Source: Deltaproteobacteria bacterium RBG_16_49_23 (GTDB taxonomy: Bacteria > Desulfobacterota > BSN033 > UBA1163). From it: a stretch of DNA of 32,149 nucleotides. The notes below the pieces were generated by a model. It worked only from the letters and a program-made list of their open reading frames with translations. It did no database searches and had not been told where the DNA came from. Shown one piece after another: positions 25,861 to 32,149 of the stretch. The translations under genes were made by a program, and so were the position numbers. Each line of letters opens with the position of its first letter. Position 1 is the stretch's first letter. The stretch spans positions 1 through 32,149 of the forward strand of contig MGQQ01000054.1 in the NCBI GenBank assembly GCA_001798855.1, given 5' to 3'.

Positions 25861-26328
25861 ATGAGGAATCCAGATCAGTGGTCGAGCCTCTTCTGGCTCC
25901 TGGCCGGGCTTGGCATTACGCTCGGCTCTTTGAAGTACGGGTTTGGCACCCTCCAGGCTCCGGGGGCAGGATTCATTACCTTTTTTGCCGGAATGCTCCT
26001 TTCTCTCCTTGCCGTGGTTTTTTTCTTCTCTTCATTAAAGAGGGATGAGAAGCTCCACAAGGGAGTTGAAATCCTATGGGAAGGCCCTGAGGCGCACAAG
26101 GTGATCTTTGTTCTCATTCTGCTCGTTGCTTATACACTGATCCTCAAACATCTGGGATTTCTGATCAGCACCTTTGGACTGCTCTGCCTCCTTTTCAGGG
26201 TGAAGGCGACTTATCACCTGATGAAGGTCATCCTCATGTCTCTCCTGATCACCTCAGGGGCTTACCTTCTCTTTCAGGTCTGGCTCAAGGTGCAACTCCC
26301 AAGAGGGATCCTGGAAGGGATCATTTAA
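25861..26328 (+). CDS. TctB family small membrane subunit
   Basis: 155 aa, four predicted TM segments, located between TctC and TctA. Confidence 0.85.
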   Translation: MRNPDQWSSLFWLLAGLGITLGSLKYGFGTLQAPGAGFITFFAGMLLSLLAVVFFFSSLKRDEKLHKGVEILWEGPEAHKVIFVLILLVAYTLILKHLGFLISTFGLLCLLFRVKATYHLMKVILMSLLITSGAYLLFQVWLKVQLPRGILEGII

Positions 26329-26334
26329 AAACCA

Positions 26335-27846
26335 ATGGATATTTTTGACCATATCTTCTTCGGGTTTGGAGTTGCTTTTCAGCCTGTCAACCTTCTCTTC
26401 TGTTTCACCGGAGTCCTGATCGGGACTCTGGTAGGGGTTCTTCCAGGGCTTGGCCCGGTGGCCGCCATCTCTCTCCTTCTGCCTGCGACCTTTCATGCTC
26501 CGCCGGTCGCGTCGATCATCATGCTCTCAGGGATCTACTATGGCGCTATGTACGGGGGATCGACCACTTCCATTCTCGTGAATATTCCGGGAGAGGCTGC
26601 CTCTGTCGTGACCTGCTTTGATGGGTATCAGATGGCGCGAAGGGGTAGGGCGGGCCCGGCCCTTGGAATGGCGGCATTCGCCTCCTTCATTGCTGGCACG
26701 CTGGGAGTGATTGGGCTTGCCTTCCTGGCTCCGCCCTTAGCCGCCATCGCGCTCAAGTTCGGACCTCCGGAGTACTTCTCCTTAATGGTTCTCGGTCTCA
26801 CCGTGCTTACCTTTCTGGCCGGAGGCTCCATGCTCAAATCCCTCATGATGGCATCCATTGGAGTTATAATCGGAAATGTTGGTCTCGATCTGATCACTGC
26901 CCAGCCGAGGTTTACTTTCGGATTAAGCATCCTCTTGGATGGCGTTGGGCTTGTCCCTCTGGTGATGGGCCTTTTCGGCATCTCGGAGGTTCTTCTGAAT
27001 GTGGAGCAGAGGCTGAGCGAGCGGGAGGTTTTCAAAACGGTTCTGAAGGGGCTCCTTCCCACCTTAAGGGACTGGAAAGAATCGATCGGCCCTCTCCTTC
27101 GGGGGTCGATACTCGGTTTCTTTTTGGGAATCCTGCCAGGCGGAGGAGCAGTCATCTCCTCTTTTGTCAGTTATGGATTGGAGAAGAGGCTTTCGAAGCA
27201 TCCGGAGGAATTCGGAAAGGGCGCCATTGCCGGGGTTGCCGGTCCGGAATCAGCAAATAACTCAGCCACGGCAGGGGCCTTCATTCCCCTGCTCACCCTC
27301 GGCCTTCCATCCAATGCCGTGATGGCCATCTTACTGGGCGCCCTCATGATCTATGGCATGCCTCCCGGCCCAAAGTTGATCTCGTCGCACCCGCAGCTTT
27401 TCTGGGGAGTGATCTCGAGCATGTACATCGGCAATATAATGCTCCTCATCCTCAACCTTCCGCTGATCGGCCTCTGGGTCAAAATCTTAAAGATTCCTTA
27501 TCCCATCCTTTTTCCCCTTATTCTTCTCTTTTGCCTGATTGGGGCCTACAGTCTGAATAACAATCCTGCGGAGATCGGGCTCATGCTCTTCTTCGGACTT
27601 CTCGGTTACCTGATGAAGAAATTCAAGTACGATGGCGCGCCTCTTGTCTTAGCGATGGTTCTGGGTCCCCTGATGGATCAGTCTCTCAGGCAGTCGCTTC
27701 TCATGTCGGGGGGCAGCGGAATGATTTTTTTCACAAGACCGATCTGCCTGGTGATCTTTGTGGTCATAGGTCTTATCCTCCTTCTTTCTGTCCTTCCTCT
27801 TATTGGCCGGATGCGAAAGACCATGGACGAGATGAAGGAGGTTTAA
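26335..27846 (+). CDS. TctA family large membrane subunit
   Basis: [64 protein letters not shown]. Confidence 0.97.
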   Translation: MDIFDHIFFGFGVAFQPVNLLFCFTGVLIGTLVGVLPGLGPVAAISLLLPATFHAPPVASIIMLSGIYYGAMYGGSTTSILVNIPGEAASVVTCFDGYQMARRGRAGPALGMAAFASFIAGTLGVIGLAFLAPPLAAIALKFGPPEYFSLMVLGLTVLTFLAGGSMLKSLMMASIGVIIGNVGLDLITAQPRFTFGLSILLDGVGLVPLVMGLFGISEVLLNVEQRLSEREVFKTVLKGLLPTLRDWKESIGPLLRGSILGFFLGILPGGGAVISSFVSYGLEKRLSKHPEEFGKGAIAGVAGPESANNSATAGAFIPLLTLGLPSNAVMAILLGALMIYGMPPGPKLISSHPQLFWGVISSMYIGNIMLLILNLPLIGLWVKILKIPYPILFPLILLFCLIGAYSLNNNPAEIGLMLFFGLLGYLMKKFKYDGAPLVLAMVLGPLMDQSLRQSLLMSGGSGMIFFTRPICLVIFVVIGLILLLSVLPLIGRMRKTMDEMKEV

Positions 27847-27865
27847 TGTTCCAGGAGAGCCCTCT

Positions 27866-29377
27866 ATGAATGTCGGCCAGATTCTTACCCTAACTGCGAA
27901 TAAATTTCCAAAACGGATTGCCGCCGTCTTCGAGAACGAGAGGCTAACCTATCAAGAGTTTAACGAACGAGTCAATCGGTTCTCCTATTTCCTTCTGAGG
28001 ATGGGACTCACAAAGGGAGAGAAGGTGGCCGTCCTTCTCTTCAATTCGATCCCCCTTGTCGAGATTCTCTTCGCCTCCGCAAAAAACGGAGGCGTCTTTA
28101 CGCCGATCAATTTCCGATTTACCGCCGAAGAAGTTTTCTATATCCTGGACCACTCCGATGCCCGTTTTTTTATCTATGGAGAAGAGTTCTCCGGACTCGT
28201 TGATAAGATCCGGCCCAGGCTTAAAAAAGTGGAGTTCTATTTTTCCGTCGGGGGGTCCGCTCCCTCCTCCATTTTGAACTATGAAACACTCTTAAAGGAG
28301 TCTCTTCCTCAAGAACCGGATATCCCTCTCTCCGAAGAGGATGAGTGTCAGTTGATGTATACATCGGGAACCACAGGAAAACCGAAAGGGGCTCTTCTCA
28401 CTCATGGGAACCTCCTCTGGAACCTTTTCAACACCATTCTGGGAAGGGAGGAGAAGGAAGGCGAGACTTCAATCGTCATCGGCCCCCTCTATCATACGGC
28501 GGCTCTCAACAACCATTTCCTCACCCGTGTGGCAATGGCAGGGACCAGTGTCCTTGTCAGGCGCTTCGATCCGGACAAGGTGATGAAAATCATCGAAGAG
28601 GAGAAAGTGACAGTCATCTCAGGCGCTCCTGCCGTCTATCATTTAATGCTCTCTCTTTCTGAGGGACGGTATGACACCCGTTCAATCACAAAATGCACCA
28701 CAGGGGCTTCCATCCTTCCTAATGAGACGAAAGAAAAGCTGGTAAAACTCTTTCCCAACCTCTCCGGCATTTACGATGTATATGGGTGCACCGAGGCCAC
28801 GCCCTCCATTGCCATCCTCAAGGCGAAGGATTCTGTGAGGAAAAGAGAATGCGTGGGGCCGGCTGTTCCCTTTCTGGAAGTAAGAGTTGTGGATGATCAG
28901 GATCGAGATCTCCCGCCGGGAGAGGTCGGGGAGTTGATCTGCCGTGGTCCCAATGTAATGAAGGGATATTACAAGGATGAAGAGGCTACCCGGGAAGCCC
29001 TCCGGGGGGGTTGGCTTCACACCGGGGATATGGGGCGGATGGATGAGGAGGGGTTTGTCTATATCGTTGACCGGAAGAAGGATATGATCGTCAGCGGCGG
29101 AGAGAACATCTATCCACGTGAGATTGAAGAAGTTCTTTACAGCCATCCCAGGATTGAAGATGCGGCCATCATCGGAGTTCCTGATCCGCTCTGGGGAGAA
29201 TCGGTGAAGGCCGTCATTGTATTGAAAAAGGGAGAGACGATGACAGAGGAGGCAGTGATCGAATATTGCAAAAGCCATCTTGCCAGTTACAAAAAGCCTA
29301 AGTCGGTAGAGTTTGTGGAGAGCCTTCCCAGAAATCCTTCCGGGAAGGTCCTGAAGACAGTCCTGAGGAAAAGATGA
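27866..29377 (+). CDS. AMP-dependent acyl-CoA synthetase/ligase
   Basis: MYTSGTTGKPKGALLTHGN, GWLHTGDMGRMDEEGFVYIVDRKKDMIVSGGENIYPREIE, PRNPSGKVLK. Confidence 0.95.
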   Translation: MNVGQILTLTANKFPKRIAAVFENERLTYQEFNERVNRFSYFLLRMGLTKGEKVAVLLFNSIPLVEILFASAKNGGVFTPINFRFTAEEVFYILDHSDARFFIYGEEFSGLVDKIRPRLKKVEFYFSVGGSAPSSILNYETLLKESLPQEPDIPLSEEDECQLMYTSGTTGKPKGALLTHGNLLWNLFNTILGREEKEGETSIVIGPLYHTAALNNHFLTRVAMAGTSVLVRRFDPDKVMKIIEEEKVTVISGAPAVYHLMLSLSEGRYDTRSITKCTTGASILPNETKEKLVKLFPNLSGIYDVYGCTEATPSIAILKAKDSVRKRECVGPAVPFLEVRVVDDQDRDLPPGEVGELICRGPNVMKGYYKDEEATREALRGGWLHTGDMGRMDEEGFVYIVDRKKDMIVSGGENIYPREIEEVLYSHPRIEDAAIIGVPDPLWGESVKAVIVLKKGETMTEEAVIEYCKSHLASYKKPKSVEFVESLPRNPSGKVLKTVLRKR

Positions 29378-30468
29378 AGACTTCCAGGGCAATCGTTCTT
29401 GAAGCGCCGGGGAAAATGGTTTTGAAGGAGTTTCCCTTACCGGCCATCGGACCGGAAGAGGGACTCCTCAAAGTGGAGATGGTCGGAGTCTGTGGTTCGG
29501 ATGTGGGGATGTACCGGGGAAAGGCAACCCGGGCTCCTCGCCCCTATCCCATCATCATGGGCCATGAGATCTTCGGGACGATCGTTGAGATCGGGGAAGA
29601 AGCATCCAAAAGATGGAACCTGAAAGAAGGGGACCGGGCCATCGTTGAATATGCATTCGGATGCGGAGAGTGCTACGATTGCAAGCAGGGAAAATATATT
29701 CACTGTGAGGCTATGTTCACCTATGGGTCGATGATTTCCTGCAAAGATCCGCCGCACCTGTGGGGCGCTTATAGTGAATATCTCTACCTTCCTCCCAGGG
29801 CCATGGTTCATAAGGTTTCTGATCACCTTCCACCCGAAGCCGGAGTTCTGATCTGTGCGGTCCTGGGGAATGCGATTCGGTGGGTTCAGATGATCGGGGG
29901 AGTAAGCCAAGGGGATATCGTTGTGATTCAGGGGCCGGGGCAACAGGGACTTGCAGGCGTGATCGCAGCCAGGGAAGCGGGCGCAAAGAAGGTGATCGTG
30001 ACTGGAATGACAAGGGATCAAATTCGATTCGAACTGGCAAAGACCTTTGGAGCGGATGAGGTTGTCGATATCGAGAAGGACGATCCGGTCGCAAGGGTGA
30101 GAGAGATCACAGGAGGAAGAATGGCTGATCTCGTCATGGATGTGACCGGAAATCCGAAAGGCGCGATCACTGCCATCGATCTGGTGAAGAAGAAAGGGAC
30201 GGTTATCCTCCCCGGGCTTTACGGTATGGATCGAGAAATTCCTTTGGTCCTTGATAAGATCGTTTACAAGGAGGTGAGAGTGCAGGGTGCCTTCAGCCAT
30301 GATTTTCGATCTGTCCTACCGGCCATCCGCCTGGCCGAATCGGGAAAATATCCCCTAGAGAAGATGGTGACCCACCGGTTTCCTCTCAAGGAGGCTGAAA
30401 AAGCAATAAGGGTAGCAGGAGGAGAGATCGAAGGAGAGGATCCCATCAAAGTAGTGATCATTCCTTAA
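29374..30468 (+). CDS. Zinc-binding alcohol dehydrogenase family protein
   Basis: GVCGSDVGMYRG, GHEIFGTIVEIG, YAFGCGECYDCKQGKYIHC; overlaps preceding stop by 4 bp. Confidence 0.93.
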   Translation: MKTSRAIVLEAPGKMVLKEFPLPAIGPEEGLLKVEMVGVCGSDVGMYRGKATRAPRPYPIIMGHEIFGTIVEIGEEASKRWNLKEGDRAIVEYAFGCGECYDCKQGKYIHCEAMFTYGSMISCKDPPHLWGAYSEYLYLPPRAMVHKVSDHLPPEAGVLICAVLGNAIRWVQMIGGVSQGDIVVIQGPGQQGLAGVIAAREAGAKKVIVTGMTRDQIRFELAKTFGADEVVDIEKDDPVARVREITGGRMADLVMDVTGNPKGAITAIDLVKKKGTVILPGLYGMDREIPLVLDKIVYKEVRVQGAFSHDFRSVLPAIRLAESGKYPLEKMVTHRFPLKEAEKAIRVAGGEIEGEDPIKVVIIP

Positions 30469-30589
30469 TAATAATCCTTCAGTTATGGTTGTTTTTATCC
30501 CCATTTGGCAAAGAGGGATATAGGGGGATTTTAAAATAATGCTTGTAAAATCTCCCCTCGCCCCTCTTTGCCAAAGAGGGGGATAATCA

Positions 30590-30685
30590 TTTATCAATGC
30601 ATTTCTAATCTATGTAATCGGATCCTAATCGGTGTAATCAGAGATTTCTGGATTTTTCCGGAAATCTCATTGAAACTTCTTGACA
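30590..30685 (+). repeat. Dispersed hairpin repeat with embedded TTGACA (copy R3)
   Basis: TTTATCAATGCATTTCTAATCTATGTAATCGGATCCTAATCGGTGTAATCAGAGATTTCTGGATTTTTCCGGAAATCTC-11 nt-TTGACA; 12-bp stem, TTTT loop. Confidence 0.85.
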
Positions 30686-30742
30686 TGAATGGCAATTTAT
30701 TGATATGGATGAACATCCAATCCATAGAAAAGGAGGGTAAGA

Positions 30743-31702
30743 ATGAAGATGAGAAGAATAGTTTGTTTGGGGTTTGGAATGATTTTCTTTTTGATGTCTC
30801 CCTTTTTAACCATTGGGCAGGAGAAGGTCGATATCAAGATGATGACCGGGCCGATGGGAGGATCATGGGTTCCTCTGGGAGGGGCAATTGCAGAGTTGAT
30901 CCAGAAGAATATTCCCGGAACAACGGTCTCTGTTACACCGGGCGGAGGCATGGCCAATGTGGTAGGCGTTCAGGAGGGCAAGGCAGATATCGGTTTTGGA
31001 AATTCCTCCTCCAGCGTGGATGGGGTGATGGGGAGAGACCCCTTCAAGGCGCCCACCAAGAATGTCATGCAGTTAGCCACCCTTTATCCCCAGTATTTTC
31101 AGATGGTCGTCCTCGAAGAATCAGGAATCAAGTCCGTGGCCGATCTGAAGGGAAAAGGGATTTGCCCGGGACCGAAAGGCCATACAGGAGAACTGCTGGC
31201 CCAACAGGTTCTTCAGATCTACGGTCTCTCCTATAAGGATATGAGCAGGATCAATCATGTGAGTTATTCGGATGCTGTTTCTTTAATGAAGGATGGCCAT
31301 GCACAAGGATATCTTCTGGGGACCACGATTCCTGCCTCTTCAATCATGGATCTGGCCACCTCCAAGAAAATCAGACTTCTCACCCTTCCCGATGATAAAA
31401 TCAAAGAACTCCAGATGATCAATGCGGGTTACCTGAAGCGGATCATTCCTGCAGGAACGTACACGGGCGTCAACTATGATGTGAATGGAGTCGGATATTT
31501 TACGCACCTGGTAATCAGTGCAAAACTTCCGGAGACATTGGTTTATAAGATTACAAAGGTTCTTACAGAAAATGTGGATCGACTGGCAGATGTCGTAAAG
31601 GATATGAAAGGGATGACGGCTAACGATCTTGCCCTCGACATTGGGGTTCCCTTCCATCCCGGTGCATTGAAATACTATAAAGAGAAGGGTGTCATCAAAT
31701 AG
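30743..31702 (+). CDS. TAXI family TRAP transporter solute-binding protein
   Basis: MMTGPMGGSWVPLGGAIAELIQKNIPGTTVSVTPGGGMANVVGVQEGKADIGFG. Confidence 0.93.
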   Translation: MKMRRIVCLGFGMIFFLMSPFLTIGQEKVDIKMMTGPMGGSWVPLGGAIAELIQKNIPGTTVSVTPGGGMANVVGVQEGKADIGFGNSSSSVDGVMGRDPFKAPTKNVMQLATLYPQYFQMVVLEESGIKSVADLKGKGICPGPKGHTGELLAQQVLQIYGLSYKDMSRINHVSYSDAVSLMKDGHAQGYLLGTTIPASSIMDLATSKKIRLLTLPDDKIKELQMINAGYLKRIIPAGTYTGVNYDVNGVGYFTHLVISAKLPETLVYKITKVLTENVDRLADVVKDMKGMTANDLALDIGVPFHPGALKYYKEKGVIK

Positions 31703-31748
31703 GGGTTCTTCCTTTTCCATTTTGATTGGTTTATCCCAAGTGGGTTGA

Positions 31749-31776
31749 GGCGGGAATGGCTCCATTCCCGCCTTTT
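31749..31776 (+). terminator. Rho-independent terminator between TAXI receptor and permease genes
   Basis: GGCGGGAATGG-ct-CCATTCCCGCC-TTTT. Confidence 0.8.
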
Positions 31777-31817
31777 CTGTATTGTGAATTATGTGAATTA
31801 AAGGAGAGTTTCATCCC

Positions 31818-32149
31818 ATGCTCAAGACGATTGTGACAGTGATCGCTATTTTGATGTCTGTCTACCATCTTTATGCAGGGGCCTTCGGCGCGCCTGAGGC
31901 AATGATGCACCGATCCATCCACCTCCTTTTCACTCTCGTTCTGATATTTCTTGTGGGAATGACGGGCGGAGAAAAGCAGTCCAGAGGGAAGACTGGTTTC
32001 GATATCCTCCTTCTTCTCCTCACTTTCCTGTCCATTGGCTATCTCTTTCTCAATTATGATTACGTTGTAACCCGCTACCCATATGTCCATCCCGTAAGCA
32101 GATGGGATTTTGTGATGGGGGTGATTGTAACCCTCATCCTCCTGGAGGC
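31818..32149 (+). CDS. TRAP transporter fused permease, N-terminal part (runs off right edge)
   Basis: MLKTIVTVIAILMSVYHLYAGAFGAPEAMMHRSIHLLFTLVLIFLVG...NYDYVVTRYPYVHPVSRWDFVMGVIVTLILLE; open to end; follows TAXI receptor. Confidence 0.8.
   Translation, partial: MLKTIVTVIAILMSVYHLYAGAFGAPEAMMHRSIHLLFTLVLIFLVGMTGGEKQSRGKTGFDILLLLLTFLSIGYLFLNYDYVVTRYPYVHPVSRWDFVMGVIVTLILLE

Noticed and set aside
29437-30300. 287-aa minus-strand ORF opposite the Zn-dehydrogenase
   Set aside because: Shadow ORF; the plus-strand product is unambiguous
30568-31236. 222-aa plus-strand ORF overlapping the TAXI receptor
   Set aside because: Its start lies in a dispersed repeat and the remainder is an out-of-frame reading of the TAXI receptor gene

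Overview
This 32,149-bp window looks like ordinary chromosome from a Desulfobacterota/deltaproteobacteria-like anaerobe. The taxon is inferred from gene content only. From left to right it holds: the C-terminus of an MmgE/PrpD protein; a minus-strand molybdenum hydroxylase operon with a 4-hydroxybenzoyl-CoA-reductase-type FAD subunit; a minus-strand block of envelope genes (CsgG-like lipoprotein, coiled-coil membrane protein, porin, FlgO/CsgG-like plus FG-GAP protein, SH3/NlpC-P60 protein); a PxxKW cysteine-rich protein; a YbhN/AglD-like flippase-domain membrane protein; a coiled-coil protein with 45-bp tandem repeats; tRNA-Thr(CGT) abutting a truncated GNAT gene; a methyltransferase; a thioredoxin-like gene; malQ; a GNAT; a PPi-type phosphofructokinase; a CoA-binding protein; PBP1A; a coiled-coil lipoprotein; and a plus-strand organic-acid uptake/catabolism cluster (BKACE remnant, TctCBA, acyl-CoA ligase, Zn-dehydrogenase, TAXI-TRAP). 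The strongest non-standard signal is a probable selenoprotein at 16002..16445. An in-frame TGA replaces the first Cys of the thioredoxin CxxC motif (W-U-A-F-C), with a SECIS-like hairpin 16 nt downstream; the ORF track splits this gene. Other notable signals are a dispersed hairpin repeat carrying a fixed-spacing TTGACA promoter, MITE-like elements with ~28-bp terminal inverted repeats and nested palindromes, an in-frame palindromic-repeat insertion in the NlpC/P60 protein, an attenuator-like leader before the PxxKW gene, and an internally deleted BKACE gene. I saw no CRISPR array, integrase, transposase or recognisable defence system.
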